A stretch of 5,641 nt of DNA from Christensenellaceae bacterium (lineage in GTDB: Bacteria; Bacillota; Clostridia; Christensenellales; Aristaeellaceae). A model generated the notes under the pieces. The model was not told the DNA's origin. It worked only from the letters and a program-made list of their open reading frames with translations, and searched no databases. Location of the stretch: the NCBI GenBank assembly GCA_017881705.1, contig JADGQP010000159.1, forward strand, positions 1-5,641. Direction: 5' to 3'. The position numbers were made by a program, and so were the translations under genes. Shown here in pieces: positions 1-5,641 of the stretch (positions are counted from its first letter, which is position 1; each line of letters begins with the position of its first letter).

Positions 1-2
1 CG

Positions 3-1838
3 ATCGCCCCCGGGCTGGATTTGGCCGTGCAGAAAAAAGCGCTGCCGGACGCGGTTGGCTTCTGGGACGCCTGCTACCAGGCAATCGCACGAACCTCCGC
101 CGCCATTACGGCGGACAGCCTATCGCTGGCCGCCGTGTTTTGCGTTGCGCTTTGGCTGTGCGCGCGCTTCCTGTTTCGCAAACCGGCGCGCGCGGGTGTG
201 GGCGAAAGCCTGCTGTGCGCGCTGCTGAGCGGCCTGATGCTGCTGGAACGCGCCGTGCGCGCGGGCGGGAGCGTTTCGCTGCTTTACGCCAACGCCTTTC
301 AGGCGTTCAAGGCGACGCTGTATTGGGCAGGCCTGTTCCTGTTTTTCCTCGCGGGGCTGCGCGGGCTGAACACGCTGATCAATGCCGCTCCTAACAGCCG
401 CGGCGCGGGATTAACAGGCTGGATGGAGCGGCAAACGGGACGCAAGATTTTCCTGTGGCTTTCCATTCCCTGGCTGCTCCAGATCATACTCAAATACCCG
501 GGTGTGCTGATGTGGGATACCTACCAGCAAATTAAGCAATATCTGGGCGAATACGCGCGTCTGTCCAACCACCCGCCGCTGGGTACGTTGCTATATGGGC
601 TGATGGCAAAGCTGGGGCTCGCCATCGGCAATGTGAACCTCGCTTATTTCCTTTTTATGCTGATACAGGCGGCTGCTTTTCTTTGGGTGCTCGCCTATTC
701 CCTTACGGTAATGAAACGTCTGGGTGTGAATCCATGGATACGTTTTGGCGCGATGTTTTTATACACGGTTTCGCCCTGTTACGCGGGGTGGGCCACCGTG
801 ATTTGCAAAGATACGCAATTCCTGATTCTCTGCCTGTGGGCGGGCGTTCTGCTGTTAAACTTCGCGGCAGAGGGATTCGCCTTTTTTGAAAAAAAGAAGA
901 ACCTCGTCGCCCTGTGCGCGGATTTTTCCCTGCTGTGGCTTACACGCTACAATGGCGCGGCCATTGTGACCGTGATTTTTCTGGTTATGGCGGTATCGGC
1001 GCTGCGGCGCGCGGGCAATCGCCGTTGGTTCGGCCGCGTAGCGATAGCGGCGCTTGTTACGGTGCTTGTGGGCGCGGGCGGCAATGCGGCGCTGCTGCGG
1101 GCGCTTAATGTAAAGCAGGTTACGTTGTACGATGTGTATTCCCTGCCTTTTGAGCAGACCGCGCGCGTGGTGAAACTGCACGACGGCGACCTGCCTGCCG
1201 ATGAGAAATCCGTAATCGACCGCGTGCTCGAGTATAACGTAATCGGCGATAATTACAACCCCTGGTACGCCGATGCCGTAAAGGATACCTTCCGTTCCAC
1301 CGCGACCGCCGCCGACATGGCCGGGTATTTCCGCGTATGGCTGCAGCAGATGATCCGCTACCCCATGGATTATCTGGACGCGGCGGTGAACCTGAACGGC
1401 GTGCTGTTTGACCTTCAATTTAACCGCGCCATGTATGTAAGCCTTACCGACGGCGCGTTATCCCCCACGGTCTATCCCTACTCTTTCAACGACATGAAGA
1501 TGTACGACGCATCGGCCATCACCGGCCTCAACGCGGCCCAGCGCGCGCTGACCCAATGGTATTTCAGCTTTGAAAAGCTGCCTGTTCTCGGCTGGTTCGC
1601 CACCATGGGCTTTGGTGCAAATATACTTGTGATGATGGCGTACCTGTGCGTTCTAAACGATCGGAAAAAGGCGTTGTGGGCGTTGATTCCCTCCGCTGTC
1701 ACAGCGTTTATGTGTCTTTTTACGCCGGTGGCCTACCTGCGTTACGCGCTGCCCTACGTATGCTCCCTTCCGCTGTGGTTCGCCGCCTACGACGCGACAA
1801 GCCCAAAGGCGTGCTCATCCGTAACTACTGCATTGTAA
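3..1838 (+). CDS. DUF6020 family polytopic membrane protein (5' end outside the window)
   Basis: Integral membrane protein of unknown biochemical role; the family resembles GT-C-type glycosyltransferases and is often found near cell-envelope polymer genes (family knowledge). Numbering residues from the in-frame TTG at base 21 (605 residues), there are many hydrophobic segments, at about 35-52, 98-115, 143-158, 205-230, 242-258, 265-282, 340-360, 532-545 and 553-590. The family's landmarks appear in order: YPG plus WDTY at 159-168, NHPP at 183-186, KDTQF at 263-267, RYNG at 309-312, EQTARVV at 378-384, YPMDYLDA at 447-454 and P-x-x-x-RY-x-x-P at 569-578. The TTG has no ribosome-binding site, and the frame is open to the left edge (codons IAPGLD precede it), so the real start probably lies upstream. 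It stops with TAA and is followed by a hairpin. Family assignment is fairly sure; the substrate is unknown. Confidence 0.8.
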   Translation: MAPGLDLAVQKKALPDAVGFWDACYQAIARTSAAITADSLSLAAVFCVALWLCARFLFRKPARAGVGESLLCALLSGLMLLERAVRAGGSVSLLYANAFQAFKATLYWAGLFLFFLAGLRGLNTLINAAPNSRGAGLTGWMERQTGRKIFLWLSIPWLLQIILKYPGVLMWDTYQQIKQYLGEYARLSNHPPLGTLLYGLMAKLGLAIGNVNLAYFLFMLIQAAAFLWVLAYSLTVMKRLGVNPWIRFGAMFLYTVSPCYAGWATVICKDTQFLILCLWAGVLLLNFAAEGFAFFEKKKNLVALCADFSLLWLTRYNGAAIVTVIFLVMAVSALRRAGNRRWFGRVAIAALVTVLVGAGGNAALLRALNVKQVTLYDVYSLPFEQTARVVKLHDGDLPADEKSVIDRVLEYNVIGDNYNPWYADAVKDTFRSTATAADMAGYFRVWLQQMIRYPMDYLDAAVNLNGVLFDLQFNRAMYVSLTDGALSPTVYPYSFNDMKMYDASAITGLNAAQRALTQWYFSFEKLPVLGWFATMGFGANILVMMAYLCVLNDRKKALWALIPSAVTAFMCLFTPVAYLRYALPYVCSLPLWFAAYDATSPKACSSVTTAL

Positions 1839-1865
1839 ACGCCCGTAAGGCATGTTTCCTGCGTC

Positions 1866-1900
1866 ACCCCACGGCTTCCACCCGCGGGGGTTCTCTTTTT
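1866..1900 (+). terminator. Probable rho-independent terminator after the DUF6020 gene
   Basis: A GC-rich hairpin lies 28 nt after the TAA. CCCC (1867-1870) and CGG (1872-1874) pair with CCG (1882-1884) and GGGG (1886-1889), with one A/C mismatch and a 7-nt loop. It is followed by a T-rich run (TTCTCTTTTT, 1891-1900). The mismatch and interrupted T tract make it moderate in strength, but its position between a stop codon and a new promoter fits a terminator. Confidence 0.6.
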
Positions 1901-1922
1901 GCGGTTTCTTCGCAATAAGGAC

Positions 1923-1951
1923 TTGACAAATCAGCATATCGCTTTTATAAT
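1923..1951 (+). promoter_or_regulatory. Consensus sigma-A-type promoter for the metal-binding protein gene
   Basis: TTGACA (1923-1928) and TATAAT (1946-1951) match both consensus hexamers exactly, separated by 17 bp. Transcription would begin near 1957-1959, giving a 5' leader of about 145 nt before the ATG at 2105. The local AT-richness stands out against GC-rich surroundings. So strong a core promoter would be expected to be held in check by a repressor or a leader element; candidates for both are visible (1936-1964 and 1976-2084). Confidence 0.88.
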
Positions 1952-1964
1952 ATGAAAACGATAT
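1936..1964. promoter_or_regulatory. Candidate operator: inverted repeat flanking the -10 box
   Basis: ATATCG at 1936-1941 is mirrored by CGATAT at 1959-1964. The symmetry continues inward with one mismatch (ATATCGyTTT on each side). The repeat spans the -10 element and the expected transcription start, so a dimer bound there would block RNA polymerase. Given the downstream gene, a metal-responsive repressor (Fur/Zur or DtxR/MntR type) is a plausible binder. The sequence is not an obvious match to the Zur, Fur, MntR or AdcR boxes I know, so the regulator is inference only. Confidence 0.4.
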
Positions 1965-1975
1965 TCATTTTTAAT

Positions 1976-2084
1976 TTGGTTGTCGGTAACGCCGCCATAA
2001 GTTGAGAATGAAGCGTAACGGTCCGCCTGGTTTTCGGGACGCCGCGGGACGCAGCTAAGTCCTGAAACCGAAACGCCCAACCAA
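1976..2084 (+). promoter_or_regulatory. Structured 5' leader, possible cis-regulatory RNA
   Basis: TTGGTTG (1976-1982) is exactly complementary to CAACCAA (2078-2084), closing a domain of about 109 nt that starts soon after the predicted transcription start and ends 8 nt before the GGAGG ribosome-binding site. Inside, GGTTT-(T)-CGGGAC (2029-2040) pairs with GTCCTGAAACC (2059-2069), an 11-bp stem with one bulged T, one G-U pair and an 18-nt loop. A closing helix followed by the ribosome-binding site is the usual layout of translation-controlling riboswitches. CCAA at 2081-2084 could instead pair with TTGG at 2091-2094, and ACCT at 2084-2087 with AGGT at 2095-2098, so the closing helix and a weak hairpin covering the ribosome-binding site exclude each other. 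I do not recognise the class; the helices were found by eye. Confidence 0.4.
2036..2052 (+). repeat. Tandem GGGACGC direct repeat in the leader
   Basis: GGGACGC occurs at 2036-2042 and again at 2046-2052, separated by CGC, giving a 10-nt period. Either GGAC can pair with GTCC at 2059-2062, so two alternative hairpins are possible. A second, looser repeat is nearby: GTAACG-CCGCC at 1986-1996 and GTAACG-GT-CCGCC at 2015-2027. This may be chance in GC-rich DNA or part of a folded RNA. Confidence 0.45.
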
Positions 2085-2104
2085 CCTGCTTTGGAGGTAC
2101 CGCC

Positions 2105-3052
2105 ATGAAAAAAAGGATATCCCTGTTGCTTGCCTGCCTATTGATACTGTCGCTAACGCCGTTAATGCCCGCCGCCGCTGAGAGCACGCCGACTCTCAGC
2201 ATCGTCGCCACGATCTTTCCCCAATACGATTTCGTACGCGCCGTGGCCGGCGATACCGGCGCGGTCGCACTGACGATGCTGCTAAAGCCTGGCGCGGAAG
2301 CGCACACCTACGAACCCACCCCGCAGGATATCATCAGCATCCGCAACGCCGACCTGTTTATTTACGTGGGCGGCGAGTCCGACGCGTGGGTAACGGACAT
2401 CCTCGCCTCCATGCCGGACAGCAAAGTGAAAGCTCTGAAGCTCACGGACATGGTACCTACCGTACAGGAAGAGCACGTGCAGGGCATGGAAGCCGAGCCA
2501 ACAGCGGATGCAAACGCCAGCCCGGAAATGGACGAGCACGTATGGACGTCGCCGGTGAACGCCATCGCTATGGTCAACGTCATCAGCGAGGAAATGTGCG
2601 CGCTGGACACGGCACACGCTGACGCTTTCCGCGCCAATGCCCAGGCATATACCGCCAAGCTCCAGTCGCTGGACGCGGCTTTCCGCCAGGTGGTATCCAC
2701 CGCCAAACGTACCGAGTTGATCTTCGGCGACCGTTTCGCGCAGCGTTATTTTACCAAAGAATACGGGCTTACCTATTACGCCGCTTTCCCCGGCTGCTCC
2801 GCGGAAACCGAGCCTAGCGCGCAGACCGTAGCCTTCTTAATCAACAAAGTGGAACAGGATCAGGTGCCGCTGATCCTGTATCCCGAGCTGTCCACACATA
2901 CGCTGGCCGATACCATCAGCGAGGCCACAGGCGTTCCGACGCATATCTTCTACGCCTGCCACAACGTTACCGCCGATGAGTTTGCCGCCGGAAAAACCGT
3001 GGTGGATTATTTAACCGATAATTTGGAAACGCTGAAGATCGCGCTGAACTGA
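2105..3052 (+). CDS. Metal ABC transporter substrate-binding protein, ZnuA/TroA family
   Basis: A 315-residue cluster A-I binding protein that should capture Zn2+ or Mn2+ outside the membrane and deliver it to an ABC permease. The N-terminus is a signal peptide (KKR, hydrophobic core 5-20, AAA at 23-25). The mature part starts with the family opening IVATIFPQYDFVRAVAG (33-49), followed by HTYEPTPQD (67-75) carrying the first metal-ligand His67. DEHVWTSP (143-150) carries the second, His145. The third ligand, normally His or Glu before the YF...YGL motif, is replaced: GDRFAQRYFTKEYGL (208-222) has Asp209-Arg210 there. The block AAFPGCSAETEPSA (226-239), Glu261 and CHN (285-287) follow; they recall a clostridial subfamily. 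The loop at 121-143 is acidic with only one internal His, unlike the His-rich loop of many ZnuA proteins. The ATG has GGAGG 7 nt upstream. No permease or ATPase gene is adjacent. The family is clear, but the choice of metal is not; the nearest named proteins are ZnuA and AdcA. Confidence 0.92.
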   Translation: MKKRISLLLACLLILSLTPLMPAAAESTPTLSIVATIFPQYDFVRAVAGDTGAVALTMLLKPGAEAHTYEPTPQDIISIRNADLFIYVGGESDAWVTDILASMPDSKVKALKLTDMVPTVQEEHVQGMEAEPTADANASPEMDEHVWTSPVNAIAMVNVISEEMCALDTAHADAFRANAQAYTAKLQSLDAAFRQVVSTAKRTELIFGDRFAQRYFTKEYGLTYYAAFPGCSAETEPSAQTVAFLINKVEQDQVPLILYPELSTHTLADTISEATGVPTHIFYACHNVTADEFAAGKTVVDYLTDNLETLKIALN

Positions 3053-3101
3053 CGCTTTATCTCCTGCGTGTACGATAATCTATGATTACCCTATGAACGA
3101 A

Positions 3102-3147
3102 CCCCCGCGGGCCGGATATCGGCTCGCGGGGGATATTGTTTTTCTTA
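3102..3147 (+). terminator. Strong rho-independent terminator, possibly bidirectional
   Basis: A 13-bp stem pairs 3102-3114 with 3120-3132 (CCCCCGCGGGCCG against CGGCTCGCGGGGG, one G-U pair) around the 5-nt loop GATAT. The + strand continues into ATATTGTTTTTCTT, a good T tract. It lies 49 nt after the TGA of the metal-binding gene. On the - strand the same stem is followed by TTCGTT, a weaker tail, so it may also end the converging aroK message, whose stop codon is about 50 nt away. Confidence 0.88.
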
Positions 3148-3182
3148 TGTTCATTTTATCATCCGGCCGGGGCTTTACGCGC

Positions 3183-3725
3183 CTACTCGGGCTTCGTCTG
3201 CGGCGGCTGTGCGCTGTGCGCCCCCAACCTGCGCGCCACGCTTTCCAGCGCCGCGAGGCCGTTGTGGAAGCCGTTGCCGTTATCCAGCACCACATCGGCA
3301 ACGCCGCGGTATACGGGCATACGTTCCTCGTAAAGCTGCTCGATTTCCTCGCGCCCCATCTGGGCCAGCAGCGGTCTCTTTTCGGCGCGGATGTCCAACA
3401 GAATATCGTCGATCGGGCGGTCGATCAGCACCACATATCCGTGCGCGCGCATGAGCCTGCGGTTTTCTTCCCTCAGCGCCGTGCCCCCGCCCGTGGAGAT
3501 GATACCGGGCGTGGCGGTAATCAGATTTTGCAGCAGGCGCGTTTCCCCGTCCCGGAAAGCGGTTTCGCCGTACTTGGTATAGATCTGCGCCGTATTCATA
3601 CCGGTGAGTTCCGACAGGTAAGCGTCGGTATCCAGATACGGCGTCTGCAGTTTCAGCGCCACGCGCCTACCCAGGGCGCTCTTGCCGCTTCCGGGCATGC
3701 CGATCAAAAAGATATGCCGCTCCAT
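3183..3725 (-). CDS. aroK: Shikimate kinase
   Basis: Cytoplasmic enzyme that phosphorylates the 3-hydroxyl of shikimate with ATP, step five of the chorismate pathway to aromatic amino acids. The 180-residue product has the normal length. The Walker A loop is GMPGSGKS (9-16), the shikimate-binding DTD holds Asp32 and Asp34, FRDGE gives Arg58, GGG is at 79-81, the lid motif KRPLL includes Arg117, and MPVYR ends at Arg140. All expected active-site residues are present, and the last ten residues are a polar tail. The ATG is supported by AGGAG 10 nt upstream, which sits on the final codons of the histidine kinase gene; the genes are 7 nt apart, so co-transcription and translational coupling are likely. 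No other aromatic-pathway gene is visible. It stops with TAG, about 50 nt before the shared hairpin. Confidence 0.96.
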   Translation of the reverse strand: MERHIFLIGMPGSGKSALGRRVALKLQTPYLDTDAYLSELTGMNTAQIYTKYGETAFRDGETRLLQNLITATPGIISTGGGTALREENRRLMRAHGYVVLIDRPIDDILLDIRAEKRPLLAQMGREEIEQLYEERMPVYRGVADVVLDNGNGFHNGLAALESVARRLGAHSAQPPQTKPE

Positions 3726-3732
3726 GACGCAA

Positions 3733-5244
3733 TTACTCCTTTTCCGGCTCGTCCTCTTCCCTCGGTTCGCTGCCCTCGCCCAAAGGCATGGGCTTTACGC
3801 CCGTTTCCAGGGTAAATTCAAACGCGGCGCCGGTTTCCGTGGGCAGCAGCCGGATCGTCTGCCCATGCTGCTGTATGATACGCTGACTGATGCTCAACCC
3901 AAGGCCCGTGCCGGAGCCCTTGCCCACGGTATGCGCTTTGTCCGCCTTATAGAACCGCTCGAAGATATGCGGCCTGTCCTCCGGCAGGATAGGCGCGCCG
4001 TCGTTGGCGACGATTACGGATACCTTATCATGCACTACAGCGGTGCGGATTGTCAAGTTCCCGTGATCGTTGATAAACTTCAGCGCGTTGTCCAAGAGGT
4101 TATATACCACCTGAGCGACCCGGTCCTGGTCGGCGCGCGCAATACAAGGCTCAGATTGAAAATCCAACTGCAACGTGATGCCCCGCCGATCAATATCGTT
4201 CATGCGGGCGATCAGCGCACGGCGGATGGTTTCGTTTACGTCAAAACTGGTAAAATTCAGCTGCACCGCGCCTTTGTCCATACGGCTCAGCTCCAGCAGG
4301 TCAGCAATCAGCTTCTTGAGCCGGTTGGTTTCGTCGCTGACCACTTGCAGGTAATGGTCGCGCGCCTCGAGCGGGATGGTGCCGTCCAGCATGCCTTCCA
4401 CAAACCCGTGGATGCCGGTTACGGGCGAGCGCAGTTCATGGCTTACGTTGGCTACGAACTCCCGTCGGCTCTCCTCCACCTGCGCCAGCTTATCCGCCAT
4501 CACGTTAAACGCGCCCGCGAGCTGGCGCACCTCGTTTACCCCGGTTACGGCCGCGCGCGTAGCGAAATTGCCGCGGCTCATATCCTCCGAGGCGCGGGTA
4601 ATCACGGTCAGCGGTCTTACGATGCTGCGGGTATACAGCAGCGCGCAGGCTGCCGCCACCAGCGCGGCGATGGAAAAGCCGCCGATAATCTGCCAGACGA
4701 CACCGCGGTATTCTGCTTCGATAACCTGTGCGCTGGTGTGTATGAACACCGCGCCCAGCACAGAATTGTTCTGCACCCACGGCACCGCCACGGTGAATAC
4801 CGTGCCGTTGGCGGCGTTGGTGATGCGGGTTTCCACTTCTTTGCCGGTCAGCACTTCATGCAGGGTATCCGTGACGTCCGAGGAAGTCAGATCTTCCACG
4901 GCATCCGGGTGGCTCTGGATGGCGGTATTCATGTTATCCTTCACACTGCCGTTGCGGTCCACAATCAGGATATACGCGCCGAAATCCTCATACACGCTGG
5001 CGGCTTTCCATTGCAGGTAGGTTTCGGTAGAAGTGTCCATGCCGAAATAATCGCTGAGCGTCGAATCTCCAACTCGGCTGGCTAGGAAAGCAATCTCCCG
5101 CGCCTGTACTAAAAGGCTGTCCATCCGGCTGGCAATCATGTTGTTGCGGATGGTGATGATGGAAAAACCCGCGCCTACGAATACCACAACCAGGATAATC
5201 AGCAGCAGCATCGAAAACAGGCGCGAGAACATGCTGTGAAACAT
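3733..5244 (-). CDS. Membrane sensor histidine kinase (HAMP, HisKA, HATPase_c)
   Basis: Sensor of a two-component system that autophosphorylates a His and passes the phosphate to the regulator encoded just upstream. Its 503 residues divide into TM1 (about 11-31), an extracellular sensor region (about 32-183) whose AYILIVDRNGSV and VFTVAVPW segments suggest a PAS/Cache-like fold, TM2 (about 184-204), HAMP (about 205-258), HisKA with SHELRSP at 268-274 (phospho-acceptor His269), and an ATPase domain. The latter has an N box (YNLLDNALKF, Asn382 and Asn386), G1 (NDG, 414-416), F box (FERFYKAD, 428-435) and G2 (GKGSGTGLGL, 441-450), all intact. Architecture resembles ResE/PhoR/WalK-type kinases, but there is no clear cytoplasmic PAS between HAMP and HisKA. 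Residues 489-503 form an acidic tail outside the fold. The ATG has GGGAGGG with 5 nt between its GGAGG core and the start. The signal sensed cannot be read from the sequence. Confidence 0.95.
   Translation of the reverse strand: MFHSMFSRLFSMLLLIILVVVFVGAGFSIITIRNNMIASRMDSLLVQAREIAFLASRVGDSTLSDYFGMDTSTETYLQWKAASVYEDFGAYILIVDRNGSVKDNMNTAIQSHPDAVEDLTSSDVTDTLHEVLTGKEVETRITNAANGTVFTVAVPWVQNNSVLGAVFIHTSAQVIEAEYRGVVWQIIGGFSIAALVAAACALLYTRSIVRPLTVITRASEDMSRGNFATRAAVTGVNEVRQLAGAFNVMADKLAQVEESRREFVANVSHELRSPVTGIHGFVEGMLDGTIPLEARDHYLQVVSDETNRLKKLIADLLELSRMDKGAVQLNFTSFDVNETIRRALIARMNDIDRRGITLQLDFQSEPCIARADQDRVAQVVYNLLDNALKFINDHGNLTIRTAVVHDKVSVIVANDGAPILPEDRPHIFERFYKADKAHTVGKGSGTGLGLSISQRIIQQHGQTIRLLPTETGAAFEFTLETGVKPMPLGEGSEPREEDEPEKE
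3736..3740 (-). promoter_or_regulatory. aroK ribosome-binding site within the end of the kinase gene
   Basis: AGGAG on the - strand lies in the last Lys-Glu codons of the histidine kinase, directly before its TAA. It fixes the ATG at 3725 as the aroK start and means ribosomes finishing the kinase gene are delivered to the aroK start. The spacing of 10 nt is a little long but workable. Confidence 0.7.
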
Positions 5245-5277
5245 CGTACCCTCCCGTTGGTTTATACCCGTTCGGCC

Positions 5278-5641
5278 TTACGCCTGCTTAGTTTCAAATT
5301 TGTAACCCACGCGCCACACCGTGTGGATCTCCCAGCCGTACTGTTCGCAGCCGATCAGCTTTTCCCTCAGGCGCTTGATGTGTACGTCCACCGTACGGCT
5401 GTCCCCGAAGAAATCGAAACCCCACACACGCTCCAGCAACTGTTCGCGGGTAAACACCATGTTGGGGTGCGAAGCGAGGAAATACAGCACTTCCAATTCC
5501 TTGGGCGGCATATCCACAGGTTTACCCTCAAACGTGACCTCGTAGCGCGCGAGGCTCACGGTCAGCTGTGTAAAGCTGAGCGTGTCGTCGACATCGGCGT
5601 TTGCGTTTTCCGCGCTGCTTCGCCTTAGCACCGCTTTCACG
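5278..5641 (-). CDS. OmpR/PhoB-family response regulator, C-terminal DNA-binding part (partial)
   Basis: DNA-binding partner of the adjacent histidine kinase. Only the last 120 or so codons are in the window. They hold the inter-domain linker end (KAVLRR) and a complete winged-helix domain: the initial beta sheet, PPKELEVLYFLASHP (about 45-59), the TREQLLERVWG helix region (about 64-74), the recognition helix RTVDVHIKRLREKL (about 82-95) and the wing strand TVWRVGYKFE (107-116). These match the WalR/ResD/PhoP branch well. The first visible codon is an internal GTG (Val of the usual RVKAVLRR linker), not a start, and it has no ribosome-binding site. The receiver domain with its phospho-acceptor Asp therefore lies beyond the right edge. 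A gap of 33 nt to the kinase gene, with its own ribosome-binding site, indicates one operon whose promoter is outside the window. Confidence 0.95.
   Translation of the reverse strand, partial: VKAVLRRSSAENANADVDDTLSFTQLTVSLARYEVTFEGKPVDMPPKELEVLYFLASHPNMVFTREQLLERVWGFDFFGDSRTVDVHIKRLREKLIGCEQYGWEIHTVWRVGYKFETKQA

Noticed and set aside
21..23. TTG as the true start of the DUF6020 gene
   Set aside because: No ribosome-binding site precedes it, and the frame stays open to the window edge, so an upstream start is more likely.
855..1418. 187-residue frame on the - strand inside the DUF6020 gene
   Set aside because: It overlaps conserved family motifs on the + strand, and its own product is His/Arg-rich without any recognisable domain.
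2093..2104. T-box-like sequence GGAGGTACCGCC
   Set aside because: It resembles the T-box antiterminator core, but there is no Stem I/specifier region or following terminator, the gene is not an amino-acid gene, and the GGAGG is explained as the ribosome-binding site.
1945..2307. 120-residue - strand frame across the promoter and leader
   Set aside because: It is antisense to a consensus promoter and the signal peptide region, and shows no protein motif.
3093..3815. 240-residue + strand frame over the terminator and aroK
   Set aside because: It begins in the terminator region and runs antisense to the well-supported aroK; the product is low-complexity and Arg/Pro-rich.
3682..5085. 467-residue open frame on the + strand opposite the histidine kinase
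   Set aside because: Its content is an antisense reflection of a GC-rich coding region. It has no family motifs or ribosome-binding site, while the - strand frame carries every histidine kinase motif.
5638..5640. GTG as a start codon for a short DNA-binding protein
   Set aside because: It is the Val codon of the usual RVKAVLRR linker of OmpR-type regulators, so the gene simply continues past the window.

Overview
The window looks like chromosomal DNA of a GC-rich member of the Bacillota, most like Clostridia. The evidence is strong GGAGG-type ribosome-binding sites, a WalR/ResD-like response regulator, a DUF6020 membrane protein and a metal-binding lipoprotein-family protein of a clostridial type. 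No rRNA or species marker is present, so a finer placement is not possible. I see no mobile element, CRISPR array, tRNA or rRNA.

Left part, + strand (3-1838): the 3' portion of a polytopic membrane protein of the DUF6020 family, open at the left edge and followed by a modest terminator-like hairpin (about 1866-1900). Intergenic 1839-2104: this holds a promoter with both consensus hexamers and 17-bp spacing (1923-1951), an inverted repeat around its -10 box (1936-1964), and a leader of about 145 nt. The leader can fold into a domain closed by a 7-bp helix (1976-1982 with 2078-2084) just before the ribosome-binding site. It serves a single gene at 2105-3052, a ZnuA/TroA-type metal-binding protein, which ends at a strong 13-bp terminator hairpin (3102-3132). 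The metal-binding gene is therefore probably a one-gene unit, with no permease or ATPase gene beside it in this window.

Right part, - strand (5641 down to 3183): an operon reading response regulator (partial, OmpR/PhoB class), sensor histidine kinase, then shikimate kinase (aroK). The regulator-kinase gap is 33 nt. The aroK ribosome-binding site lies on the last codons of the kinase gene and only 7 nt separate the two genes, so aroK is probably translated from the same message. The operon converges on the metal-binding gene, and the hairpin at 3102-3132 may terminate both.

The part most worth a second look is the leader and promoter of the metal-binding gene. It combines a candidate operator, a riboswitch-like fold, internal direct repeats, alternative pairings near the ribosome-binding site and a 16-codon reading frame containing Pro-Pro-Gly. 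I could not match the leader to any riboswitch class I know. Every structural statement here comes from reading complementarity by eye, without energy calculation or alignment.
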